From contig NC_135240.1 of the NCBI RefSeq assembly GCF_947623445.1, forward strand, positions 7,378,001-7,442,000: DNA of 64,000 nucleotides. Direction: 5' to 3'. The notes under the pieces are model-generated. The model ran no database searches. It was given only the letters and a program-made list of their open reading frames with translations, and had not been told where the DNA came from. The translations under genes and the position numbers were made by a program. Within the stretch, counting starts at the first letter, position 1, and every line of letters begins with the position of its first letter. This document shows positions 20,850 to 32,800 of this stretch, one piece after another. This DNA is from Clavelina lepadiformis (lineage: Eukaryota > Chordata > Ascidiacea > Aplousobranchia > Clavelinidae).

Positions 20850-21422
20850 ATCTCTTATCTGCTTTCTCTCTGCAATTGGTCGAGAATTGCTAGTTGGTGG
20901 TTTGATATGCTCCAGGTTTTCAAGACCCCCTGAAACGAACTGCAAACAACTTCAGCGGTGTGCTGGATATTCAGCCACTTGTTTATTATGCTGCAAATGA
21001 AATGTGATACCTGAATTGTAATTGTGTTTTTAAAATGCACTCAACTGTTACTCGACTTTTGGTCATTCTATCATATGATGTCTATTATTATCTTTTCGCA
21101 TGAATTTTATTAACCTTTGCATTATTGCGTCGAATAGTTTGTTGTAGAAAGTTCTAAAAATCTTCACAATGTTGTAGTCCCAATGTTGGCGCTGAAACGC
21201 ATTGATAGTACTTCCAGTTTTAGAAACCTTTTTTTACGATGCAGTGCGCATATTTCTTTGATAATATGCTTTTAATATCATGTGTCAATCCAACGTGTAT
21301 GTCGCTCAACGGTGTAATACAAATTTATGCATTCTGATTATTTGACAACAAAATACCAACAGAACTGTCATGAAAGCAGGAACTTCTTGTCGCGGTTTAG
21401 GGTTTAAAACTTTACAATATGA

Positions 21423-21428
21423 AATAAA
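21423..21428 (+). terminator. Poly(A) signal for CAPS2-like gene
   Basis: AATAAA lies 574 nt after the stop codon. It is the first plus-strand canonical hexamer noticed downstream and sits just before the converging minus-strand gene's own signal. Confidence 0.45.
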
Positions 21429-21501
21429 AGTGCTCATGGTTTTAATAAGATAAAGTAAAAAGCGTTAAATGTACCAACGTTTTCTGGCAAGAAGAATGTT
21501 T

Positions 21502-21507
21502 TTTATT
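21502..21507 (-). terminator. Poly(A) signal for ZP-domain gene
   Basis: AATAAA on the minus strand, about 280 nt downstream of the ZP-domain gene's stop codon. Confidence 0.45.
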
Positions 21508-21785
21508 GCGTCAGATGGTGGAGGTTTTAGCGCAGTAATTAGAATAAAAATTAGTAAACTATTTGTTACTATGCAACATATTTTATAAATTTTAAAGCAT
21601 TTTTCAATACCGTTGTTCATGAAAACACGAATGGCGCATATTTGTAGATTTAATACTATATCCAATATAAGCAGAGTTGATGACAAGGCAAAACAGGCAG
21701 CCAAAGCACAAAGTATGCTCGATAATTAGCAAATGCGATTCTTTAAATGGCAATTTTCTTAACTTCTTGATATTATTAAATATCT

Positions 21786-24567
21786 TCAACAATTCGGAAG
21801 TGGCTTCTCCTTGTTTATTAAATCAACCGGGACAGACTTCATCTTTTTCTTTGGCAAGCGTTTTGTACGTATGATGACGTAAATCACGAGACATATGCAG
21901 ATAAGCAAAACGGCGCCGCCTACCGCTGCCAGAATGTATTTCCAGAGTAGATCTAAATATTGCAAGAAACAATGACGATGCAATTGCGCTTGGCCTTTGA
22001 TGCAGATTCGGGGGTGAAAATCGCAATTAAATATTGTCAAAAAAACGTCAAAGCATGTCTTTCTTCTTACAAAAAAATTTATATTTCAACCTCAAAGTGC
22101 TGTTAAAACTTTAGCGTACCCTGGTCATTTCTGAGCCCTTCCACAACCGCTTCTTTAAACGTTGCTTTTGCAGGATTCTCTTTAACAATGGCGATCGGTC
22201 CTTCACTAATTATACCTTTCGGAGCTGAATTCACTTCTCGTTTTCGTCGATTTGATGCCGGATCAAAACTTGACTTGCATTGCGGCTGATGAAAAAGGCA
22301 TAAGATGTTGAATTAAAGAGGGTTGAGTAAAAAACATTTTACTGTGTACAATGACGCACTACATTAGTTCTCAAAAGGGTCCTGCGAAGCCCTAGGACTC
22401 GGTGACCACTTGCAACCATATACGTAGTAAATTATCCCAGAAGATAAATAATTGTCAAGCAAATTTTAGCTTAAAAGTATGACAATACATTGTACGCCCA
22501 TGTTTGAAGTTTTATAAAAAGATGTACAGTATTGTATAGCCTACTTTCATCCCCATCCAACATAATAATGATTTAAGAATTACCCCAGAGCCAGTGCAGT
22601 TTTCTGCATTCGTATCACAGACGTACACCTCGCAATGCAAGTAGATATACCTGTAGATGCGTAAATAACGATTAGTATACACTATACACAGTCGAAAATA
22701 CTAGCTCTCAGGCCACGTCTACACGGCGTAAGGAAACTATAAAAATTTACCTGATATGGTGTATGTAACTTTCCGGAGCAAATTGTGCAGCATATTTGAA
22801 CGAAAGTTACCTCATAGTAATAGAGAACGGACATGCAAATATTGTGTATTTTTAGGAAAGTTAGCCAATTCTTTTGCACCGTGTAAACATAGCCTTAGGC
22901 TTCGGTCAACTAGGAAGCTAAATGCTTATCAAACAGTCATACTCTGCTGTGTTTCTCCATCGAAACATTTGAAATGAATATCTGGCTTTCGTGCCTTCGC
23001 CGTTCGCATAAATCTTTACTGTTTCGTCCTTCGCGTCAACGCATCTGAACAATGAAAAAGCAGGTTAAAAGTACAGTATAAAATGGGCGCCCGTAATTAT
23101 TCCAGTAATGGAATAACATCATCACCGACTTGAATATGATCAACACGAATATGATCATATTGAGAAAAATACGTGAAATTTTATTCTTTTCCATGTAGCT
23201 GCTATAATTTTTTTTCAAGTCATTTCAAACTTTAATATATAACCTAGCTTTTATTCTGTAAAGCAAAAGTTGGGATGCAATAAAATTACGCGGTAATGTT
23301 TTACAATTCATGTATTTATAACTTATCTTGTTTTACCTGTCAACAATTAAATAGTGATAATTTTCCATCAGCTCAGGCTCTGGGCTTGTTGTTGCATAGC
23401 AAGCTTCCAATGTTGTTACGACGTCACTTCCTCCAAATACATTCATCATGTCCACCGACACATAAATTGGAACACCTACACCAGAAGAAGTTCAAGAGAA
23501 AGTTGGATTCTGCCAAAACGGAATAGTCGTTTTAATATGCATCGACTTGCCGACTATGACCAATGGTCTATCCCCCAGTCTGCTCTTTGGGTGATAATCC
23601 TTCCGCTGGTAGATGTTCATTTCCAAGCCTATTTCTCCGTTCGCAGTTGCAACAGTTAGAGTCCTGCAAGAGATAAAGGACAAAGGTGTAGTGTGAATAC
23701 CTCAATGCACCTTCCATGCATTACATAAGATTTCATTATAAAAGAAGCAAAAACTGCACCATATAGCCTATACCTAATAACTGGTTTCAGTGAAATGTCT
23801 GCTGTGACGTTATACTTGTCGTCATAGTCGCACTTGATCGTGTACAGACCTTGACGCATCAAGGTGCCCGACGAAAACACAATCGTGTTCGAATACAGGT
23901 AATTACCCGTATCATGCTGCATACGTAAGTCAATAAAACTGGTAAAGTCACTTGAAAATTGAAATTGAAATAAATTATAATAGATCATGTTCTTCACTAA
24001 TCCTGAACATCTCGTGTAGTTCTTACGGATAATTCGGTGCCACACTCTGTGTATGGCGGGTACAGTGTAAGGCTGTAGCTGTTGTCTACATCGGAACGTT
24101 CAGCGACGCAGGCCTGATTCTCCAAGTGTCCATTGAAATGAATGACTCCTTGCGAAACATCCGGTACCAGCTGGTTGATATGTCTGTGCCAAATTTGAAA
24201 AAAGAGTAAGTAAACCTTGTTTGGTCACTACAAGTAGGATACTAATACTGATAAGGGTAATTTGTAGAATGTCCTTTTACTTTTAGTTTACTGCTTTGTA
24301 TGTTCGTCTTGGGTTACTTACTCTTTAGTAAACGTGGCTACAATGGAACCTGTATAGCACTGTAGTTCGAAACCGAGCCCAGTCTGCTGCGAAGTACCTG
24401 AGAAGTTATCCAGCAAAAAAGGTGTTTTAAAATTTAGCTCTATTAACACAATCCCAACATCTTTTAAACTCATAAAGATAAAACGTTATTAAGTAAAGCT
24501 TTTCAACAGTACCTTCATTTGGTAAGCAAAGAAAACAAACCAAAACTCCAAACAGGAAGGCATTCAT
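21786..24567 (-). CDS. ZP-domain type I membrane protein, 10 exons
   Basis: Exons in order: 24513-24567, 24322-24397, 24027-24183, 23774-23916, 23551-23663, 23337-23475, 22943-23044, 22584-22650, 22120-22285, 21786-21952. Phases close: 1185 nt, 394 aa. The protein has a signal peptide (MNAFLFGVLVCFLC), a ZP-N half (CGTELS, YSNTIVF, GLYTIKCDYDD), a ZP-C half (EACYATTSPEPE, ARYSFQMFRW, YLHCEVYVCD), a consensus furin site RRKR just after the ZP module, a transmembrane helix (KYILAAVGGAVLLICICLVI) and a short basic tail. This is the classic layout of a secreted-filament precursor: cleavage at the furin site frees the ZP module to polymerise. No extra EGF/CUB domain is present, so the specific family (cuticlin-like, egg-coat or tectorin-like) is open. 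Intron 5 uses a GC donor. Confidence 0.9.
22710..22895. mobile_element. Short TIR element in ZP-gene intron
   Basis: Inverted ends AGGCCACGTCTACACGG (22710-22726) and its counterpart at 22879-22895 (reading AGGCTATGTTTACACGG inward) agree at 14 of 17 positions. The 186-bp unit lies wholly within the intron between ZP exons 22943-23044 and 22584-22650. The flanks are only weakly similar (TAGCTCTC / TAGGCTTC), so a target duplication is not certain. A hAT-like MITE is the best guess. Confidence 0.5.
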
Positions 24568-27032
24568 TGTGTAAACTTTTCAAGTGACTGCTAATTAATC
24601 GACACAAAATAGTTGGACTAATTGTCTATGTTACTCCATGTTCCCAGCAACCTGTAACAAAGACAAGCCTGTCTTTAATTTTCGCAACGCTGTAGATTCC
24701 TGCTTGAGTGCTAAACTATTGAGGCTAATGCGTAAGCAAAAACTGCTTGTTCTACCTAGTTCAAAGGATTCTGCTTAAAAACATGAAATTTTTAAGTTTA
24801 GGAAATTCATTTGTTCTTATCTTAACACGTAGAACATTTTAATGTTGATTAAATTGTGTAAAATGATCTTTATTGAAAATTAAGTCACATTTCAATCTTT
24901 TCGCTTTCGTTCAACCATCGCGTTATAAAGTTTATCAACGCTTGACTTTGTTCTGTGAAATCATATAACACCCGAGAAGGCAGAAAACCAGTTTTACTTG
25001 CCGGAGGCCTTAAGGTTTTTCTCTCATTTTAAGTGATAACTGCGGTTACTTAATTTATACTCACATTAAGCATGACGATTTGAAATCCTAGCTCATGTCA
25101 TGACAGTTGGGGGTGCACATAGGCTCTTGGATCGCGATGGGCTACTTCGGATATAATTGGGTCGAAATGTTGGGCTAATGAAAATTAAAAACTCTAATAC
25201 AAAATGCTAAATATGTTTACTGAGTATACTTTACACAGAAAATATGCGTTGCTTTCTAACTACATATAAGAAATTTTCAACACAATTATTGCACCAGCAC
25301 TTAACACTAAAAGCTGGGTGTAACTAAAATTTCTCACTTAAATTTTTTATAAAAAAGTGAGTATATATAGAAAAGTTATTCATTTTAAATACCTAGTGCT
25401 TCTCAACATGCTGGAATGGCTTATAGGTGTTAGAATAAGGTGATTTATGTATTAGTTAACCGTGTAAACTTCGATTAGCGTGGATTCATCATCGGTCCAA
25501 AGTCACAAACGCCTTTGCACAATAGCCACGCACATATAACGCAATTTATTTCAAGTGTTTACTGAGGATCCCAAAGCAGTTAAACGACCCTTGACAAATG
25601 TTGAAAAAATTCATTTCTCAATCCAACTCTCTACACAAGACAGGCAAGACGGGGTATGATTACCTCATAGATAGATATTGAGGGCGGTTTCTTGGAGACA
25701 TTGTGATGTATTTAAAAGTATAATTCGAGATCAGAATTCGTTGTAGCCAAGGCGTTAGCTATCAATTCAATTAATAACCTATCATTGTACCGTACAGTTA
25801 CGGTAAACAATAGAATATGCGACATTGCAGCAGTTTCAGATCTAGCATAAGAACTCAGCATTATGAATTTTTTTGTTTTTTCCTATAACACATCATTTTT
25901 GGAGTTTATCATACTTTGTGAGTTTTGTGGTTATTTTTGAGTTTTATAACGATCCGACTAACGTTTGAAAGTTAAATTTAAAAGATGCGTGTGTCGAGCA
26001 GACGAATAGCTTACCTTTCTGATTAAACTATTAATTGCTTCAATATTTCGTGAAAGAATGTTCCAACAGAAATTTGAAACACGTTGGTCTTATGTTTAAG
26101 GCAATAAATTTAGTTTCAAGAAAATGATTATCAAGCTTTTTTTGGCCTGTGGCCCACAAGCACCTGGAAAATTATTTGTGGCCAGTCAAATACATTTGAG
26201 TATTATAGACTTCGCATATTGCATTTTTTGAAATGTCAATATCCGTTCCATATCAATCTACACATTGCTCAATTTTTCTTAATCAACTTACATTATTGAA
26301 TTTGAAATCAATATTTTCAGTATAACAGTGCTACTTTACCTAATATTCTTTTAAGCAATAGCACTTTACAAACATTTTATGATGAGTTACTGGATTTGGC
26401 TAAGACGTTAGTGAAAGTGGGGTTTCGTTTCAGAAAGGCAAAATCGTTACTTTTTCATAAATCTGTAGCAACGTTTTAAGGACATAATTTATGACCACAA
26501 TAGCACGTCCGATGTCTTCGCTAACCTGTTTTGTGGCCCACAAGAAATGTCCTCGTGACACAGGACTTGGCCATGGCCTCCACTTATCTTTGAAAAAATA
26601 TTTTTTTACAGAAACAGCTCCAACACAGACGATATCAAACAGCAGGTCAAATTTGAGAATTGAACCGTTAGCCTTAGATCGCTGGCTAGAGGCGGTCCGA
26701 TTAAACAATTCGATGACCGTTTTATTATTGAATTCAATATGTTCCGCACTTATACACAAATATGGATCAATAACGGGTTATGACCAGTCTTTGTGTACAA
26801 AGCGACCCTACGGTAAATGTCATGCGAAGTCTAATTAAAGAAGAACCTCCTCAAAAGCCTTCAATTTTCATGAGCAGGTGTTAGCTTTGTTACGTCATTT
26901 TTCGTATTGTTGGCTAACAAATACAACGTGTCATTGTTGAAAAAAGGCCATAAAAATCGATCTTTCATCAGCAATTGTGGTAGTTTTACGTTAGACTATA
27001 GGTAGGATTTAGGTCATTTTAGGCCAACTTGA
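24568..27032. other. Divergent interval, ZP gene (-) / 112-aa gene (+)
   Basis: No coding exon is recognised. Two copies of GTGGCCCACAAG near 26155 and 26530 hint at a decayed repeat, but no matching termini were found. A 115-codon plus-strand ORF at 26491-26838 has no family resemblance, lacks exon-like borders and is not annotated as a gene. Promoters of both neighbours should lie here. Confidence 0.5.
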
Positions 27033-28468
27033 ATGTCGGCTCTACATTGGGAAGCTCGGCGAAAACAGGCCGTAATCGACCATAAAATCGAATTACGAAG
27101 AAAAATGTTTGAAAAAACGAAAACTGCAGATAAAAATGGTAAGTCGGGTATAAAACAGGCTTACTTTGTTGAAAGTAAATATTTCACCGTTAGTTGGTCT
27201 CACAGCCCGTTGAAGTAGATGGTTAATAGGTGAGGAAAATGTAATGCAAAAACCTGGTTTTAATTACAGGTATCTGTTTCTGGCGTAATTGAAGTTAGAC
27301 TTAGATTAAAAGGTGGATTTAGGTTTTTATGGTATTAACATTTAGGTTACACTAACATAAAAAAAAGTGAAAATAGCTTCAAACGAACAATTCTTTTCCT
27401 GTGAAATAGTGATAGCCATTTTCTTACGGTACCGCTAGAGCAGTGGTTTTCAACCTGGGGGTCATTAGCCTTTTTTAAGGGTCGCGAGAGCTTTCAATGA
27501 GTATAAAGTTGATACATGAGTCTTTGTTTAACAGCAATGTCATTTATTCGTTTTTATTTTGCTATTATGAATGCACAACAACATTACATAGGTTTAGCTG
27601 GAAATTTTTGGAAGGGAGTCGTCTTGATTATATTGGGTTGCAAAATGGGTCGCTGAATGAAAAAGGTTGAAAACCGCTGCGCTAGAGGCTAGTGCAATTA
27701 CCACGGATGTAACGGTGGGCCTACTGTTGCTAGTCCCAGCCTATCATAAAAAGTTTTTTTTTACATTAGGTACTTATGATGACAAGATTCGAGAAGTGGC
27801 GGACAGGATGTCTGCAGATTTGGCGACCCCGACATCAACCCTATTGCACAGGTGATGGATGACACCACTTGATACACTAAAGTTGACTTAACTAACTATA
27901 GGCCATTGTTACCTTGAGGCTAATGAGGCACTTGCATTAGTAAATTTTTGGAACTCTTGCACGAAACAACTGTCAACTGCCAAATTGCATGTAACAACAT
28001 GCCTAATTAACATATTTGCCTGGGTAAAGATCTCTGGCTCCGGCCTTGAATACCGGTAATACATATAACAGTGAAAAGCAGAACATTTTTCGCCTTGAAA
28101 ACAACGTCGTACTATGTTATGTGAAATAACCAGTACTTGCGGAATGTGCAAGTACCAAACAAGTGATTTCATTGTTAAGAAACAATGCGAATCCTTCTAC
28201 ACACAAGTACAAATTCACCATGATAAAATAAACTGCATAACGTGATGTGTAAACATTTTTCATTTTCATGTTGGTGTAAAAGTTGCATGACTAAAGTGAT
28301 TGTGACCGGTTTGTTAGGTCTCACGCCTTGCTCGTTCAAATGAATAACGACAGAAGGGATCAAGAAAACGCAGAAAATTTCTACTACCGCAAGGTGGAGC
28401 AGAAGACGCCGTACAGCGCAAAACTGAAGAACCGTTACACGTCCATAAATTACATTCAACAGTATTGA
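27033..28468 (+). CDS. Small uncharacterised protein, 112 aa, 3 exons
   Basis: Exons 27033-27138, 27770-27851 and 28318-28468 (stop TGA 28466-28468) are joined by GT-AG introns; phases 1 and 2 close to 339 nt. The protein begins MSALHWEARRKQAVIDHKIE, continues TYDDKIREVADRMSADLATP and ends RYTSINYIQQY. It is strongly charged and probably helical in the first two exons, with no signal peptide or membrane segment. Three short exons with clean borders and one continuous frame argue for a real gene. I do not recognise the family. Size and composition recall small axonemal or microtubule-associated proteins, which is only a guess. Intron 1 contains a hAT MITE. Confidence 0.65.
27441..27679. mobile_element. 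hAT MITE, 239 bp, with perfect 8-bp target duplication
   Basis: The ends read CAGTGGTTTTCAACC and, reverse-complemented, CAGCGGTTTTCAACC. Target duplication CGCTAGAG lies at 27433-27440 and 27680-27687. The CAGTGGTTNTCAACC terminus is typical of the hAT-Charlie group. There is no coding capacity. It sits in intron 1 of the 112-aa gene. Confidence 0.9.
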
Positions 28469-29549
28469 TCATACTGATTTTGCCACCCGTCAAATTCGTA
28501 TGATTACAACGACTAAGCACGGTCGCCAAGGCACCGTTAAACAAATTTTAGTTTTGTTTTTAAATGTTTGCTAACTTCCATCAACCATCGTACTGAAATG
28601 GTGAGCAGACTGTGGTTTTTTTAAAAGTAGGTTGACATTGGTAATAATTTAGCAGAGAGTTCTAAGCTTGTTGAATCTGATTAAGATTTTACGGACCAAA
28701 GTAACCCATGACCACAATGAATATTACTTTATTTATAAAAAGAATTAGAAAGTATCAACAAGTGCATTAGTTTGTCCATGACATCAATAATTAATTAATT
28801 TGTTCATCTCAGTATAATAGCAATAATAAACACAATGCAATGATGCAAAACGCACAATGAATTTGATAACTCAAAATGTAAAAAGCCTTATGATGTTTAA
28901 AAGAATATCTCTGGCCAGGTTAACGACACATCAACCGCGATAAAAGTAAAAAAACTGTTGCATGTCGAGCAAAATATAAACTTATATTAATGGGAATATG
29001 GTACAGTTAAAAACGCAATGTTGTGCATACACTGAGAAAATTGCTTGATTGGCAAAAACAGAGAAATTGTGTCTATACTGTATCGTTAAAAACAGTTGCA
29101 TAGTACGACATGCAATTATTAAAACCACCGGTGCCGTTGAAGACCGAGCTGACTTTTTGTTGTTATTTTTAGAAATATTTGCATAATAAATATTGTAACA
29201 AGTCATGCCACATACTACAGTAATGCACAAAATATAAATGAAAATTTAGTAAAGTGGATCAATTAATATATATAAAAAATTTACGATAATTAAACAAAGT
29301 GTTACAATTCATTTGTAAAATCATCAAACTAGAATCAAAGCACTTCCTCTAAGATTACAATTAGAAAAGGATGGGTTCGCAGCAAAGCACGCCGGCGCGT
29401 GAATTCGGTGCGCTGTAAAACATGGCACTGTATGCGTCTCGTTTGTCCATCCTTACCATAATCCCACCTTGGCACGAGCTGTAGACGGAATTTTGCCGAA
29501 AAAATGATCTCGAATTTAGGCAAGATATTGCCGTCATACTGGGCGTCGG
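28469..29549. other. Convergent interval, 112-aa gene / Crumbs-like gene
   Basis: AT-rich, with no coding exon. A plus-strand AATAAA at 28825-28830, 357 nt after the 112-aa gene's stop, and minus-strand AATAAA at 28728-28733 are candidate 3' ends for the two converging genes. Nothing else was seen. Confidence 0.45.
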
Positions 29550-29834
29550 TTAAATCAGCCTTTCAGGTGGTGGCGGTTGCATTACATTTACCATATCGTT
29601 CATTCTTACCCCGCCCTTTTGTTCGTTCCCTGAAGGGCTGTATTTGCCTTCAAACGCCCGCTTCTTTTTCACCTTACACGAACAGTAAAGGATCACAACG
29701 ATAATTATTATTAACACCACTCCGCCAGCCACCGACCCTGCAATGATAGCCGTTAAATTGCTTGGGGCCTGCGTCGTAGTGTCCCCTGAGGTGTCCATAG
29801 TAGACGGAGAGTCTGTCGTCATGGCTAATTCCAT
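29550..29834 (-). CDS. Crumbs-family short transmembrane protein (CRB3-like)
   Basis: A single-exon ORF of 94 codons. It has a short Ser/Thr-rich ectodomain (about residues 1-28, with an N-glycosylation-type NLT), one transmembrane helix (IIAGSVAGGVVLIIIIVVIL), a basic stop-transfer KVKKKR, then the Crumbs cytoplasmic signature: juxtamembrane EGKYSPS (Crumbs EGTYxPS, the FERM-binding and aPKC-target motif) and the C-terminal PDZ ligand ERLI, identical to vertebrate Crumbs. In Crumbs proteins ERLI binds PALS1/MPP5 and Par6 to set the apical membrane. The length is close to mammalian CRB3 (about 120 aa). There is no signal peptide in this exon, and an in-frame stop lies directly before the Met, so either a 5' exon supplies the leader or translation starts here without one. 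It could instead be the last exon of a longer Crumbs gene, but no EGF/LamG exons are visible upstream. Confidence 0.8.
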   Translation of the reverse strand: MELAMTTDSPSTMDTSGDTTTQAPSNLTAIIAGSVAGGVVLIIIIVVILYCSCKVKKKRAFEGKYSPSGNEQKGGVRMNDMVNVMQPPPPERLI

Positions 29835-32800
29835 ACTTTACAAAGCTTTTCTCGAGTTGACAATAGAGCTTGCTGAGAAGTAGTTCCGTATTTTTCTGAC
29901 TTGGAGAAGTTTCCAGCGAGTTCCGGTCCTAGGTTTGTACTTGACTGAACGCGATCGTAGTCAGGCAACAAAAATAAGCAGATTTTTTCAAAAAACTTGG
30001 TTCTGAAATAAAATCATCGGACTGAAATTATTTTCTTCAGACATCACCGCACATTAACGTTAGATGAGGCCAGCACAACACCACTGATGTACACCTACCT
30101 CACATCGCTAATACTGAAGTACAGTGAGAGAAAAAATTGCAGCTAAGTTTAAGCCCTGACCACAAAGAACAAACGCTCGTTTCCCGATTTTTCGCCTTTT
30201 TTACGGTCGAAATGTTTAGGAACCGAAAACATCACAAAAACATTACTCTTTCTGACAATTACGGCACCTACTGATGGCGCAACAGTATATTTAGTGTGAC
30301 ATCACCATGACAACAGCAAAGTCTGCCATAGGTTTGATATTTATTTCATACAATCTCAGTTGGAAGTTTATTGAAATGTCAATGACGTTACAAAGTTGAA
30401 ATTGTACGGCGCGAAAAGTTATTACCTTGTTTCAGCGACCTGACAAGATCTAATGCTTGGCTCCTTTCAAAATGTTGAAGTTGTTTCTTATTCTGTGAAC
30501 TAAGTTAAAAATACTTTGTTGGTGATGTCAGAACAAAATGGGCATTCATCACTGCTTTAAAAAAATAACAAAGCGCGACGTTATTGCAATAACTTTCACC
30601 AATTTCTTCCTATAAGTAGACTATCCAGTACACCTATAGCTTTACTATTCAAAAGCTCAATATTCATCTGTCTGGAAAGCGATAGCAGTGACAGGTTGCC
30701 GGATTCATGTCGGTTTCAGAACTATTCATGGCATAACACGGAAATAACAACATATGAGAATTTACAAACCACTACATTACCATTAATAATTTTATATTGT
30801 AAAATTTAAATCAAAACGCGTGTCACAGTTAGTAATTCTAGTAAAAAAAGTAAAAAAGCAACAGTAAAACACATTCAAAAGTTTCAAGAGCTCACAGTAC
30901 ATTTTATTGCTGCTTTCAAAACAACCTCTTAAGTCTCAAAGGACGCAGATAGTAGTTTCATCAAAGGAGTAAGATCAACACGGAAAGAAAAATCAAACAT
31001 AATGGAACAGGATCGTTGCCGGATAGAATAAGACCAAGCAACACCGTATTCATTTTAAGCAGCAAAAAACACGAGAACATATTCTTTTGATGAAATTATT
31101 CACATGATTATCAATGTAATCCCGTGATGATAGTATTATGTTTTTTTATCTATAAACGCGTACCCATAGCATCCCATAATCAGGTGAACCAGCTCCAGTC
31201 ATATATAAACCTATCCACCATGACTTGGACAAGTCACGTATGACTGCGTTATGCCAGCATCTCACAAACACAGCTGACACCAAAAATAACTTATAGAGAG
31301 GACACCAATGTAAAAACGGTTGGTTACTGATTAACGGCATTCGAAAGTGCTGTACACCTGCATCTAATGTACAGAGAGAGCTGACAGAAAATCCTTCGAT
31401 TTGTTTAAAGAGTAATCTTTGACTGTACCAGGACAGTTTTATTAACGATGACGTCATACAAGAGGTTGAATTGAAAAGGCCAAAATTCCGTAATTTTATC
31501 ATAAAAAAAAAATATAAACCAGTCGCAACCTACGCTTTTTAAATCTATTCAATAAATCCGGTAATTCAGTCCACGCCTACTGAAAATTTCTGCCTCAAAC
31601 AGGCTTAGGTTTCAGTTTTGAAGTAAATCAGTATCAAGTTCGTGTGAATTAAGTCTGAATACGTCATTTCATACCAGCCTACCTCATTACAGCATTCAGC
31701 CTAACTATATTATCACGACCGCCGTACAGTATAACTATAACGTAATACGTAAACATTGCCTCTGCATTATTCAAATACAAATGTAACCGTTTTGCAATCA
31801 GTAACACAGCAATGGCGATCTGCACTAAAGTACACCAGTGAACTACCTTTTACAGTTACACGAAGTAAAAAAACGCGTCTAAAAAGTTATCGAAAATGGT
31901 CACATTTATCATCACGAAGCTCGCAAAAACAACAGCACCATCACTCTAGCTGCAACGTTACGATAGTAAAGTCAAAGGCCGCAGTATGAAACTTACACAC
32001 AAAACTTGGCCAAGATAGTAGGCACAGAACAATGGGTACGATAACAACATTGCGAAACAGTTAAACAGGCGATAGCCGGTAGGATTAAACACTATTAATT
32101 GTTTTCAAGCCGATTACCATCATTAATCTGAAAACAATTTTTCTGCGAGCCTAAGACATTTTAAATAATCTCGCAATGCGTGAGCACTGAGCGGTTTGCA
32201 ATCCGATGTTTCCTTTTTACAGAGATTTTGAGAAGCATTACAACATCATTTAGCGGGCTAATTAAAACAATGTGTACTATGCTAATGTACTGCAAGCATT
32301 TTCTAATCTTCCAACGTTTAAGCGTCTGCCTTCTATCAACTAATCAGACTACTGTAGTGGGTTAAAGTACCATTTTAAAGCCATTTACAAACGTTCTGTA
32401 ACATTAGGCTTCACAGCCAATTCGTAAGCTTCTATGGAACTGAAGGATAGCCACTTTCAACTGTTTATGTGTACTGCTTAACTATATCCTATGTTTGGCT
32501 TGTTTTACGTCACGTATATTAGGGAACTATTCCAAAATTCAAAAACGTTTTCTGCTAAAATAACAGTTTTGAAAACTCTGTTGTACCAGACATAAAAACA
32601 GCGACACTGTCTACGTGAGCTACTAGTCAGGTAACGATGACGCTAAAACTCATGCAACTTCAGAAGTTGAATTACAATAATTGGTCCAAGGCTAGGCGAA
32701 TATGAGTAACACAATTGTGACGTCATTCTCGTGATGGTAAAAAGGTAATAATCGGGTTAAGTTTAATTAAGGCAAAGTAAACAAGCAAAACTACCTAGCT

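Noticed and set aside
26140-26545. Possible hAT element marked by two GTGGCCCACAAG copies
   Set aside because: The copies are direct, and no inverted termini or target duplication could be found.
31146-31502. 118-codon minus-strand ORF upstream of the Crumbs-like gene
   Set aside because: No signal peptide, no EGF or LamG cysteine pattern, composition like translated intergenic DNA.
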